Of a stretch of DNA of 64,000 nt, positions 33,511 through 44,493 are shown in pieces. The notes under the pieces are model-generated. The model was not told the DNA's origin and searched no databases. It worked only from the letters and a program-made list of their open reading frames with translations. This DNA is from Lyophyllum atratum. Its lineage: Eukaryota > Basidiomycota > Agaricomycetes > Agaricales > Lyophyllaceae. A program made the translations under genes and the position numbers. The stretch spans positions 248,001-312,000 of the forward strand of contig JACGCN010000017.1 in NCBI GenBank assembly GCA_014905825.1. Direction: 5' to 3'. How positions within the stretch are numbered: the first letter of the stretch is position 1; every line of letters starts with the position of its first letter.

Positions 33511-33827
33511 ATCGGTTACAAGCTGGCGAAATTAAGCGCCCTGCCGATTTCGAAGCTGAACACCCGTGGGCTATGAAGACGGGTTATGACTGAGGTACAT
33601 GCACGTAGCTCGTTATGTTGATATTAGGTGGTTTGTCTGAAGCCACCCGTGGTAAAAAGTTGATGGGTGCGAGTTCGGAGTTGGCGGGCCGGTGGCTTGC
33701 CCATGGCTTGCCCAGTGGCTAACTACTTTCTTCCGTACCAACCCCACTACTCGCAGTAAGACACGCCACAAGAGAAGAAGTTCTCCAAACTGGTAGCATG
33801 GCTATGGCGAGCTTCTGATAGGCTCAA

Positions 33828-34215
33828 TAGAGAAACAAAGCATGTATATCCAAAGAGGGCGCGTACGGTGAATGGAGGCGTGCACGGTTTTAGGCTTGTG
33901 GCGCGACATTTCCCTGATTGAGGAAGATCAAACTTGCGGTGCATTGTTCCTTTCAACTGGAATAACGTACGACGAACTAAGCGCATCCGACCTAAAATGT
34001 AGTGTAGCCATCCGGAGCTTATCAACTGAATACCACAGGTTAGCAAGGCTCACAAAGACATCGACATGGAATAGAAGAGTTCGCCAGAGAGCCGAGAAGA
34101 AAAGTAGGCCGCTGGGCTCCGGTCTAGGGAGTACACTTGGCAGACGGGATTTGTATTACTTCGTTCAGAAGGCCTCAAGGAGAAGTGTCATGCTGGGGAT
34201 CCACTTCCTGCCAGG
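33828..34215. repeat. Direct duplication, copy 2 (no gene attached)
   Basis: Second copy of the segment described at 33099-33510. On its left side, where copy 1 has the TATA box and DUF5648 coding region, this copy runs into unrelated sequence, so only the upstream region was duplicated or the gene part has been lost. Confidence 0.85.
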
Positions 34216-35235
34216 GTTGCTGAGCTCTAGAGAACGTAATCCCATTGATGAAGCGGGCTACCAAGCCCGCATCCTCCCAGATCAGATCCTATGACTAAAG
34301 GACATCGAGAGCAGAGAACATAATTGTGGCAGCGGGACTTACGGAATCATGAGCGGGAACACAGCATATTGAAACAAGACAGCTTTTCTGAGAGGTATCT
34401 TGCGCCTTAAAGGCCATTCTTTCACCCTATGGATGTGCATCCCGCGGAACTGACTCGACCGCCAGGGCCCGAAGGGCAAAGCGTAGTCGTGTGAAAGGCC
34501 TGCTGCACCTTGAAGGTCGCCCGACCATATGTTGGATAGAAGTTCTGTAGACTCAGTCAAGCATGGGATCAAGGGTTAAATCATTCACCCAAAAAGCGAC
34601 CCACGGACGTACCATATGTCTCTCAAGGAAGCCCGAAGTTCGACGTTACGAAAGAACTTGAAATTTGGACAGATCTAGGTGTATTTGGCGTTCAGTGATA
34701 CAAACGAAGAAACGTATAGACGATACTTGCCTCGCTACGTTTTCAATCGCCACTTTTTTGGGTTCACGTCCCGTTGAAACAAAGTGACTTGAAGTGAACT
34801 TCAAACTATCCAATGACCATGGCTCGCACTTGCAAGGCTCCAAACACCAGGATCACAGCATCATGAGACCATACACGAGCAAAAAGGCTATTATAATTTG
34901 CGCGACCATTGGCACCTTTTATGTACATACAGCCTCGATGCTCCTGTGGCATGTGTCACCGGCCTGAGTCAATCTAGAAGACGCACTTAGTACCTGTACA
35001 AAGGGCAGTCAAGTTCAGGAAGATAATGAGGGGATAAGAGATTCAACTCACCCCCACGCTACCTGGCCATGGACTTCGTACCCAACGCGACGGGACATGC
35101 ATGAAAGTAGTTTTTATTATGGCTTGATTGGTCGTATGAGTACGTGTTCAAGGTGACGTCACTGGGGCGTGACCGTGCCTCAACTTTGTCGTCAACTGCG
35201 GCTTCGTGTTTCCTCACTCTCTCCCTCTAACCACG
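34216..35235. other. Intergenic
   Basis: No coding segment or RNA recognised. It includes the promoter of the BAP31-like gene. A TGACGTCA element (perfect CRE-type palindrome) is at 35154-35161, about 75-80 bases upstream of the ATG. Confidence 0.5.
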
Positions 35236-36249
35236 ATGACGATCTAGTGAGCTCTTGCCGTCTCTCCCCATTTTTTCTTGCTGATATCTTTTCTCAGTTA
35301 CTCCCTTACCTTCATGCTCCTCGCGACAGAGGTGCGCGTTATTTCCTCCTTCCTTCAGGTCATTGTTCTGATAGCTTCAAATGCTAGATGGTGACATTCT
35401 GTCTGCTCGTGGCCCCACTCCCTTATACGGTCCGGAAAAATCTGTTCAGGTTTCTCTCGGAATCGCCCATCGTCGCAAAAGTTGCGTACGCGCTTAAGAT
35501 ATCTTTCATGTCCGTCGCTCCACATCTCCCACCGCTGATCCATAGCTAAACTCTGTGAACTTTTCCCCTCCACAGTTTTGTAGCCATTCTATTCGCCGAC
35601 GCTCTCCAGCGTATGTTCCGAGTCACCGCTGAATCTGACATCGCGAAGTCCGGACAAAATGACGTCAGGACTGAAACCAACCTCGCAGCAAGGAAATTCT
35701 AGTCCGTCTTGATTCCCTTCTCTACATAGATACAGCACTTACATCGCTGGCTTAGCTCTCAGAGAAACACATACCTAACGGGTTTCACCCTCTTCCTCTC
35801 CCTGGTCCTTACTCGTACCTTCTACATTATTCTCGATCTCATTCATACCCAAGAAGAATACGCCAAGATCAAGAAAGAGAGAGACGTACGTCTTAGACTA
35901 TACGACTTTGCACCTCCTAATGTTGCTCTTTTTCTTTTCGCCGCATGATGAAAACAGTCATCTAAAGGATCTGGCGCACAATCCCAGGACGCCGCCAAGG
36001 AGATTGCAGATTTGAAGAAGAAGTTAGCAGCAGAAGAGGCGAAAGAGAGGGACTTCGGTCAGTCATTCAACCATGCCTCCTACCATCCCCCTTCTTATGC
36101 TTGTCATAACGTCTTACCCAACCCTTACTGAACCTGTCTCTCCAGAAACCCTCAAAAAGCAAGCAAGCCAACAGGCAGCCGAGTTCGACAGACTGGCAAC
36201 CAAGTACAACGAAGCTACAGGCAGTGTCAGCAACAAGCGTGGTGATTGA
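35236..36249 (+). CDS. BAP31/Yet-type ER membrane protein
   Basis: Endoplasmic reticulum transmembrane protein of the BAP31 family (yeast Yet1/Yet3), 208 residues in seven exons: 35236..35246, 35298..35331, 35388..35509, 35576..35701, 35756..35885, 35958..36057, 36146..36249. The first coding exon is only 11 nt (ATG ACG ATC TA). Three N-terminal transmembrane segments are seen (YSLTFMLLATEMVTFCLLVAP, ISFIFVAILFADAL, TGFTLFLSLVLTRTFYIIL) with the family motif RNTYLTGF and HTQEEY, then a charged coiled-coil tail (KEIADLKKKLAAEEAKERDF). Members act in ER quality control and export. The tail ends SNKRGD, so there is no canonical KKXX retrieval signal. All phases agree. Confidence 0.93.
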
Positions 36250-36431
36250 GCGGTTGCAATTTCATACACGTCATAGACGTTTGTTGGGTTCACTACTAGT
36301 AACTGGAGCCGAGCTTCTCGGGGTCGGTGGCTGCTCGTTTTATTGTACTCCTATCGAGCAGGTTGGAAGTCTTTCCCTAATCTCTTTTGCCATGCATCAC
36401 AATGTCAGCGTATCCGCAGTCGTGTCTTCGC

Positions 36432-38357
36432 TCATCCAGCTCTAGTAGTCGCGGACGACTTGATTTCCTGTTTCTCCGTGACCCACAGCTCTTTCATCAA
36501 TAATCCAGTGGCTGCAATGGCGATGATCGAGCCAACAAGCAGCCCGACGCACACAAGGAAGGAGACGCGATAAGTCGGGCCGTATATCGCTGTTATCTGT
36601 TTGAGCCTCTTCTTCGCGATGAACAGCCAACATGATCTGCTCACTCGAAAAGACGGTGGGTCCTAGAATCCCGGAGAACTGAGAAAGGGCGTTGGTGGTT
36701 CCAATCGCTATTGCCGCCGCCGTAGTGCCATGGGCGGCCTTAACTCGTGATGGCCATAAAACAGGATATACAGAGCCAGCGGTAGATGTTGCTACACACA
36801 GACAGAGATATCTGATGACGGGAATCTAAGTCGTGCATATCATTTAAACCTGGGTGATATAGAACATGAGCCGGGGGTGGCATACCTTGACAGTGAGCAG
36901 GAGGATACAGCAGATGACGTTCACAGATTCCACTGGGGTTTCTTAGCTAACGGACTCGGAAACATAGGACGCAGAAGAAACTTACGTCCGATAGCCACTC
37001 GGAATGGATTCCACGAGTGACTTTGGATGAGCCATCCAAGGGTGTTCAGAACCACGAATGTGCAGAGCGAAGGCGGCATGGACAACACATTTGCTAGAGC
37101 AGAGGTTGTGAAGCCTATCGATAACGACGTGAGATGAACCACAGGCTTTCAAGGACCCTCTGATTCTCACCAAGCTGGTAAATAACCGTCGGCAGAACGT
37201 AAGTCAGTCCGAACCCTCCAACTGCGTGGCAGAACCAGATGAGGCAGAAAGTCCAGAAGGTTGGGTTCTTCAGCAACTGCACCACTTGGGCTTTGTCCCA
37301 TGTTTTGCTTGTTTGAGACGGTGCACCCCGGGAGAGCCGACCCAAAATTGCTGTCTTTTCGTCTGCACTCAGGAATTTAGCGGTTTGTGGGTAGTTAGGG
37401 AGGAGATAGAAAGTCCCGAAGCCCATCAAGATGGCCGGTATTCCCTCTATGACGCATGCGACAGTCATCAAGACGTGAGATTGCTACGATCTCTTGAAGA
37501 TGCGTATTAACTCACCGACGATGAAGAGCCAGCGCCACCCAGCCAAGCGGCCGTCGGCAAACGATACTGCAAATGCAATAAAGCCCCCGACAAAGCCACT
37601 AACTTGACCAAAGGAGTAGAACGCGGCGATGCGAAGCGCCAACTCTTCTGGACGGAACCAGAATGCGAGATAGTATATTACACAGGGATAATACCCCGCT
37701 TCCGCAGCTCCCAATACTGAATAAAGTCAGCCAATTTCCGTGACACGGCTGCAGCGGGCGGGAGACTTACAGACCCGAACCGTAATAATGCCGCCATAAT
37801 TCTGGACCGCAGCCACGCAACAGACAATGGCTCCCCAGGTGACCATGATGCGGCCTAGCCAGAAACTAGGGCTGAAAGAGACGACATGTCAATATCAACT
37901 ATCAAGAGGACTGTCGTAAAAGTGGAAACGCACGTCGTCTTTTTCATCAAGAGAGTCGAGAGGGGTTCGAGGAATGCGTATGGATAAAAGAAGCTTGCAA
38001 TGACCCAGTTCCACTGGCTCGGACTCAGATTTCCAAGCAGCTTCTTGATCCCATGTCCTTCTTCGATGTTCATTATCGCGGCGTTGGCGACGTTGTTGAC
38101 ATCAATGCGCATGACGAGGTAGGTGAAGCATAGCCAGGGCATAATCCTAAAGTCTGTGCAAACTTAGTCACAGCACGCAGAAAAGCGGTGGACCTGTGTT
38201 GGCCAATGAAATACTTGCCAATTTTGCGCTGGATTCTCGTTATCTCTGCCTTAGAGAGCGGTGTCGGACCCTCGCTTTCACCTACTACGTGCACCGCTTC
38301 TCCCTTGTAAATGGATGAGGTGGTGACCTTCTCGTCAGATTTGTCGAAATATGGCAT
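36432..38357 (-). CDS. MFS permease, allantoate/nicotinate (Dal5/Tna1) type
   Basis: Plasma-membrane anion:cation symporter of the major facilitator superfamily, 489 residues in nine exons on the minus strand: 38194..38357, 37934..38146, 37771..37871, 37516..37716, 37171..37446, 36986..37114, 36886..36932, 36645..36825, 36432..36589. Family signs are MPWLCFTYLVMRIDVNNVANA at helix 1, LGRIMVTWGAIVCCVAAVQN, the conserved GAAEAGYYPCVIYYLAFWF, EGIPAILMGFGTFYLLPNYP, a central loop with FLSADEK, and FSGILGPTVFSTIYGPTYR near helix 11. About 12 helices are expected. Carboxylates, vitamins, ureides or small peptides are typical substrates; which one cannot be decided here. The last intron (36590-36644) and the acceptor at 38147 were chosen by reading phase. 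Confidence 0.9.
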
Positions 38358-39056
38358 GACTTGTATCTCTGGGGAAAGCGAGGTCAGGGACCTCAAGGAA
38401 AAGGCCTTGCATCATGGAGCCGTTCTATATACTCCAAACTGAGCTTCGTAGGCCATGGACTCCTACGTGGCTTGGGCATCTATGTAATCATGGGCATGAG
38501 TTCTCGCGCCATTCTTCGAACGCGTGGATGCTCGACTTACCAAGCACGATATTTGTAGAATGTAGAAGTCATTCGGTCAAAGCAGGGTGCTGGTGGCGGT
38601 CTGTTTTGGGAATTTGGATCGCGTCAACTCATAAAATGCGCACGTGGTTTAGGAAAGTCTACTCGTGCCAATCGTCACAGTCGCGTCTCTTCACCTTTTT
38701 CTTTCTTGGTCTGTACTTGGTCATTACCATGTCCTGTGCCCATCCGTTGCCACAAACCCCTCAAAGTCTCTTCTTCCCTCGCTCAAGGACAATGCACTTC
38801 ATCAAACGAAACCAAATATAGCCGACATGGATTCTTATAGACTCACGCACGAACATCGCATTCGTCATGTAGAATTGGATTGCGCGATTGATACAGAAGC
38901 TTTAGGTGCAACTCCCGGCCATGGGACCTTGACGGCACAAGGTATTGAGACGTCGGGCCGATGCCTAAAATGGAGCTCCAGGATTCGTTCTAATCCTTAA
39001 AATGGAGCGTATGGCTCCCACCGTACTCTAGATTTCTTTGTCGAAGTGTGATCGCT
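38358..39056. other. Intergenic; carries the first copy of a duplicated upstream element
   Basis: Upstream of the permease (-) and of the oxygenase remnant (+). Positions 38973-39030 (CTCCAGGATTCGTTC and AATGGAGCGTATGGCT) recur at 40451-40505. No gene seen. Confidence 0.55.
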
Positions 39057-40184
39057 ATGCCTGCTCTCCTCAATTCGAGACCTCTTCTTGAGCCCTGGCC
39101 TCGTCCTGGAGAGACAACAGCTTCACTTGACTGGGCCGCTTTGGCTGTCATCAACCTGGCCAGTTTTGATACACCGGGTGGTAAACAATATGGGACAAAG
39201 TAATACGGAAACTATTTATCCTGTTTGCCATCATCTAGGAGCTACCAGAAACCTGTTTTGTTGAACGCCATAACTATGAATCCCCTTCAGAGAATAATCT
39301 TCGTTACGTATGTAATATACAGATCTCAGTTCCTTCTGATTGACTGCTCATAACTTGTAGATGATATATCATCCGCGTTCTGCTCAAGAGGACAAGAAAA
39401 TCGCCGATCAGTGGACTGTGGGACATACTGGTAAGTTAAGTATTCCTGCAAAGCACTGCCAACGCACTGATTGAGCCACCGCAGATTTTGTTTAATCACA
39501 ATATATAATTCAGCCGCCGACTATTGCTCACACATCATATAACAGGATCTTTGACATTGCTCTTCTCCGAACGTGTTGCCACGTGCGTCCGATAGCAGCG
39601 ACTTGGACCTGGCATGTTACTAACAAGTACGGCTTCCTTCTAGCCTTCAGATCCGGACTCCTGACAACGAATGGAAATGGGTTAAACCCATTGATGGAGG
39701 GATTACCTGCAATGCCGCCGGTACAATCTCATTCCTCACCAAAGTAAGTCTATATCCATCATGCAAATTGGCGAAATATATATGACCAATGGCGTTTTCC
39801 AGGGATACATAGAGAGCACCATTCATCGCGTAGTTCGTCCCCCGGCTGATCAAGCCCATCTTGAACGCCTTGGACTGCTCTACTTTGTTCGGCCCGGAGA
39901 CAATGTTCCTGTGGTCCCCGCTCCGAGCCCTGTACTACGGCGAGAGGGGTTATTGACACAAAAAGACGAAGAAGTCTCTGAAGAGGATATCGTGGTGACT
40001 GGTTACGGTAATTCATGCGACACCTCTCTTGCGTTTAGGAGCATGGCTAAGGTGGATTCTTCCAGAATACGTGCGCGCTCGTGTCAAGAACGTTCATGAC
40101 CTGAAGTCGACCCGTGTCACTGTAAACGGTGAAGATACTGTGTTTAAAGTCAAGAATCTTGCCGTTCAGGATCTATACCTCTGA
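39057..40184 (+). pseudogene. 2-oxoglutarate/Fe(II) oxygenase with internal deletion
   Basis: Degraded member of the isopenicillin-N-synthase-like dioxygenases. The N-terminus is recognisable (MPALLNSRPLLEPWPRPGET, then LDWAALAVINLASFDTPGGK) but stops at 39203. It is followed almost directly by a later part of the protein, ELPETCFVERHNYESPSENN, LRYMIYHPRSAQEDKKI and VGHTDFGSLTLLFSERVA, so about 120-140 residues of the middle are missing. The 3' half splices well: the HxD iron ligands (GHTD), TPDNEWKWVKPIDGG, the distal His (IHRVVRPP) with LYFVRPGDNVPVVP, and the end YVRARVKNVHDL to VQDLYL. The iron site is therefore preserved in sequence but the protein is not full length. The break lies near 39190-39235. 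Confidence 0.75.
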
Positions 40185-40450
40185 ATTCGACGTGTTTCGG
40201 ATTACTTCGTGTACTGCTCTATGAACGACAACGCCGGCAGATTTTTTCCCCTCAAAATTCGGCAAACGAGTCTCTGGGAAAGAAAGCTTGAAATACCACG
40301 TTTCGTGACCATAATGCGAACCAGAATGATCTGTGCGTCATCCATGTGCAGGTTAACTTTCACACTACAAAGGATCAACGCAGCCAACCTGGCGGACCAT
40401 CCTTCATCTACAGGGTGACTTGTTTGCTTCTGGGGCGGACGCTAATAGCG

Positions 40451-40743
40451 GGACTCCAGGATTCGTTCCAAGTTTAGCATGGAGCGTATAGCTCTTAAGG
40501 TCCGACCATGTTGCTCCTTTCCACCAATTTACTACGCCTGCTCTTCGAGAAGACATAGTCACTGGCTACGGTGATTAATCCTGTCATATAACTGTAGTTC
40601 ATAGACCCAACGCTTTATCCTTGCAGAATACATCCGTGCCCGTGTCAAAAAAATCTACGACCGGAAGGTACCGTATCGCCGTGAATACGGAAGACACCGT
40701 GTTCAAAGTGAAGAATCTGGCAATTCAGGATTTATGTCTTTAA
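40451..40743 (+). pseudogene. Second, mostly deleted oxygenase copy
   Basis: Duplicate of the neighbouring oxygenase reduced to its ends. It starts with the same upstream element (CTCCAGGATTCGTTC, then TGGAGCGTATAGCTC), then jumps to the C-terminal segment EDIVTGY, an intron, EYIRARVKKIYDRK and, in a shifted frame, NTEDTVFKVKNLAIQDL, ending TAA at 40743. At least one frameshift lies near 40670. Nearly all of the catalytic domain is missing. Confidence 0.75.
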
Positions 40744-40902
40744 GATAAGCATCAACATCCACTCATTTACTTCGCCTCTGAATGTTCACAATACTCGTAT
40801 AAAAATGACCGTTTCCTACGTCCGCTTGAGAGTAGACTTTTGCCGCTCTCTTTGGAGAGCAGTGACTACACGAACACCGAACTTGAATGATGGGTATAAA
40901 TA

Positions 40903-42132
40903 TTATATCTGCGCCTGTGGCGCATTTACACTGAGCTGGAAGACTGAGAAGATCGTCGCTTGTAATTAAGCCTTGAAAATCAAACGCAAACTAGACACTT
41001 ACTATCGTTTCGAGCATAATGGCCGACGACGTCCATATCGAACTTGCCCCTAGCAATATCATCTAGGTCCAATTCAGCCGTCAGGACATCCTCGGCGTCA
41101 CGCAATGGACCAGCAAGGATTTTCCCCAAAGGACTGATGATGACGCTCCCCCCTGCAATCATTACTTTATCTGGACTGGGGACACCCTCGGGGGCAAGAT
41201 TGGTCGAGGTGAAGTGCTCGTCCGGGTAGTCCTTTGCCTTGAGGGTGTTTTAGTTTAGCTGCATAGCTTCTGACAAATTCCGTATTATACCTGCGCATAC
41301 TGACACGCCGCGAGGACAAAGCAACGGCCCTCGAGGGCAATGTGCTGCATAGTGCTTTGCCATTCTGGGCGTGCGTCCACCGTTGGGGCGCAATATAACT
41401 GAGTCCCCTGACTGTAATAAAACGTGCGCACTGGAAGGTTGTTCAGAACCTATCCCGTATATGCATGAAACTTCCTACATAAGGGCATGTAGTTTTCCCT
41501 ACCCAACTGTCAAGACTCACTGACGCTCGACTCAAAAAGACAAGCTCACCAACATATCGTCGCAGACATTTTTACGTTCAACGGCTCTTCCGCAGTCCCA
41601 AAATCCTTTTCGATGACAGGAAGCGTCGTCCCATCGCCTTGACCCCAGACAAGTCTTTCAGTCCCAGTCGGCATGAGCTTCCGGTGTTTCCCAATATACC
41701 CTTTCAGCGGGTCCACAAATACGACCGTGCAGTACAAAGTCCCCCCGCCCCGTTCAATCACGCCGACAACCAAGAACACACCTGTGTCGCGACTGATGGC
41801 CTCAATGCGCGAGACTGCAGGCGAGGGGATGTCGATGGCCGCCGCATAGTATCGCGCGAACTCGTCCCGCCCGGATGGCACACGGTTGCCCATGGTTGCG
41901 CCAAAAGTGGAGCCCTTAGGATATCCGCCAATGCTACAGGAGAATGATTTAGTCTGCAGTCATAAGTAGCACGGCTTCGGGGAGTTTACAAAGCCTCTGG
42001 GAACACGCAAAATTGGGATCCATCGCGGTCACGGGCAAGACGCGTCAGGCGCTCGAGTTTGTCCAGAGTATCGTCGAGAGCAAACTTTGCGGTGCAAGTC
42101 TGTACGACAGAGGCAAGGATCTTTCTGGTCAT
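40903..42132 (-). CDS. Nitrilase
   Basis: Carbon-nitrogen hydrolase of the nitrilase branch, which converts nitriles to carboxylic acids plus ammonia. 320 residues in six exons on the minus strand: 41990..42132, 41550..41933, 41479..41498, 41291..41430, 41003..41237, 40903..40943. The Glu-Lys-Cys triad is visible: Glu in CVFPEAFIGGYPKG, Lys in GKHRKLMPTG, and Cys in ATICWENYMPLLR. The segment after the catalytic Cys is carried on a 20-nt micro-exon, with the Trp codon split before it. Further motifs are TQLYCAPTVDARPEW, MQHIALEGRCFVLAACQ, and the C-terminal GGSVIISPLGKILAGP with FDMDVVGHYARNDIFQLSV. The last exon was placed by similarity of its IFQLSV segment to fungal nitrilases. Cytosolic, no signal peptide. 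Confidence 0.93.
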
Positions 42133-42546
42133 GGTATTTCAGGTGAAGTCCAAATGATGAGTCAGTGCTAGAGAACTCGAAGGTCATGGCGGTTAAGTAC
42201 GACATTACTCGCCGGGCCGACATGCTGCCGGGGCCTTGTCTGCTGAGCAAATGAAAGTTGTGCACACCCCCCCACCGAACAGGGTTCTTTACCTTGAATT
42301 CCTGCCACGAAGGTAGGCAACATATCCATTCGTCAGGCATTTAAAGCCTGCGGTATTATATACAGGAGGAGGAACAGGGATAGTCACAAGTGCAAGAAAG
42401 ACTCGCCATATTTACACGTTCAGTAGATACCAAAAGTTCGCAGGCACAGATCAGGGGAGGAAGGAAAGAGGTCAGGAGTTCAACAAGTACACAAGGAAAG
42501 AAGAGAACGCGAAAGGAAAACCAAAAAGCGTCCCGAAATAACTTTC
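42133..42546. other. Intergenic between nitrilase and bHLH gene
   Basis: Nitrilase upstream region and bHLH 3' flank on the same strand. A purine-rich stretch is at about 42390-42500. No gene seen. Confidence 0.5.
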
Positions 42547-43927
42547 CTAATCCGCTCTCTGCTTCTTGCCCTCCTTGTCCGCGTCGCTAGCACCAGCAGT
42601 TTCCGCATCTCGCTTCAACGACTGGCTCTCCATGCGTGCGTGGATGGCCTGCTGTTGGTTAACATTCTGGCTATTGGCAAGAGCGCCTCGCAGGGTCTCC
42701 AGGTCATTCTCTGCCCTCATCTTCGCAAGCCGCTCCTCCTCCCACATTTTCTTCATCTCTTCGAGTTGCGTCTGCAGATCACCCATGGCCTGGTCCATGA
42801 GGAGCTTCTCCAGCGTCCACTTTTCGATATTCCGCGCTTCGTTCTCTTTCAGATGGTGGATGTACTGGACAGCGCGTGAGAGGATCGCGCCCTTGGCTTT
42901 CTCGCCAGACCCGTTGGGCACGATGCGCCCGAGCTCGTTGATCCCCTCATTGATGTTTCCCCGACGTCGACGTTCAACTTCTTTCTGTAGGTAGCGCAGG
43001 AACATCAGACTAGTTCTAAAGGAGAAGGAGAAAAAGGACTTACATGATTATCTTTACGTTGTCGACTCCATTCATCACTTCCCATCGTTGCGCTCCTGCC
43101 GCCCCGCGCCCTTGTCGTCGACGCCCCTGGTGATGAAGCCGTTTTAATCTCTGCACTCCCACTTGCCTGGCTCGCAGCACGACGATCATCTTCGCTAGCC
43201 TCTTCCATCTCCTGAGGTTGACCCGGAAGTTGCCCAGGCCGAGCGGACGCTGAAGTGGGTGAGGTAGACATAGCTACCGCCGACAACTGGCCAAGGTTGG
43301 GTGGGCCCCGGGGATGCGACGATGGGCCGGGGTCGTTTATCCCTGGGAGACCACCACCGCCATGTGGGGGTCCTGGGTACGGATGGGCGCCGGGATGGGG
43401 GCCCCCCGCTTGGAATGGCGCTTGGGAGAGGTTGGAGAGTGTTTGAGCAGCGTCTTCTTTGAGGTTACCTTGTTCGGTGAGCTGTTGATCAGGTCAGTGA
43501 CATATTCTTTGGAGGGTCGGAGAAGAAGTATCTCGGGAAAGGGGTATTGCGATTGTTGTTCTCCCCCGTGACTGTCGTCAAAATGCTCGTGCTCCATGTC
43601 GCGACACAGTCACGTGTGGACCAATTAACGATCGTAGATGCATCGAAGAGGCGTTATAACGCAGAGGTCCAAGATGGTATGGAAAGAGGGGGAATAGGGA
43701 CCAAGCTGAGGAAACGTGAAATTTACCTTGTTGAACACGTTGGGCAGGCTCCGAAGGAGGTTCATAATCTGGTGTGGATCGAGGGTATTAACCTGGATAT
43801 TGGCGAGATCGGCGGGGAGAAGGGATTGCGACATTCCCTGAGGTGGTTGTTGTCCTTGCTGGGGTACCGGATTGCCCGGGTTGTGAGACAATGCCGGGTC
43901 GTGATTAACAGGAACGGTTGGTGCCAT
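42547..43927 (-). CDS. bHLH transcription factor, Cbf1-like
   Basis: DNA-binding basic helix-loop-helix protein, 358 residues in three exons on the minus strand (43727..43927, 43044..43481, 42547..42984). The basic region is RQRKDNHKEVERRRRGNINE with the E-box-reading His-Glu-Arg residues, split by an intron after DNH. Helix 1-loop-helix 2 runs through INELGRIVPNGSGEKAKGAI and LSRAVQYIHHLKENEA, followed by a coiled coil of about 60 residues. This matches the Cbf1/USF class that binds CACGTG and, in yeasts, controls methionine/sulfur genes and centromere function. The N-terminal half is Gln/Pro/Gly-rich. The 245-nt intron 1 contains GTCACGTG, and a 5'UTR intron probably precedes the ATG. Direct orthology to yeast CBF1 is likely but not proven. 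Confidence 0.9.
43609..43616. promoter_or_regulatory. GTCACGTG E-box inside intron 1 of the bHLH gene
   Basis: An exact match to the yeast Cbf1 consensus RTCACRTG, lying in the unusually long first intron of the Cbf1-like gene. It could mediate autoregulation. Binding is inferred only from the motif. Confidence 0.5.
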
Positions 43928-44493
43928 TATTGGAGTTCCCTGGGAGTCCGTGAACTAGAGGTAGGTAAATGGTGAGTGAAAGTTAATTACTCCTGCGTAA
44001 ACGCATCTCTGATGAGAGACAATCACCTGTTGAGGTATAGAGGTGCGAGATGTAGTTGAACGGTGCGGAAATTTGGATTGGTCAACAATGTGCGTTAATT
44101 CCTCTGAGTGGTTGTAAATTGCCTCGCTTTACGGGCTTAAAGGACCCGATAGAGCTGCAGAAGATAGAGAGATGGGATGTGAGGAGACGGGCCTACAGAG
44201 GGGGGAGGGGGAGGCAGGGGAAATGGGAGAACGTGAAGGTCACGACAGTCGTGACCACAAGCCCTGTGACCTGCAAAATCATCCACGCGCATTCCCACGC
44301 CACATGATGTGTCATGTGTACCGTCTCGTGCGCGGGTTCTTCCGAGCTTCGGCCCGCGGATCTAAATCTGTGGAGATTGTGGAACTCTTGGAAAACGCAA
44401 CCTCAGTCAAGCTTTAAAGTGTACATACAGTTATTTATGCTCTCTACTACACACAGTATGAAGTCGATCTATCCATATTCCGCGAGTTCATAT
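43928..44493. other. bHLH leader with probable 5'UTR intron, then MDH 3' flank
   Basis: On the minus strand a donor (CAACAG followed by GTGATTG, near 44027) and an acceptor (CTACCTCTAG, near 43956) flank an AT-rich stretch just upstream of the bHLH ATG, consistent with a 5'UTR intron. The rest shows no gene. Confidence 0.45.

Noticed and set aside
33600..33827. Possible third DUF5648 coding remnant next to the duplicated upstream region
   Set aside because: No DHFYT or GYV-type segment in any frame, so only the upstream duplication is claimed.
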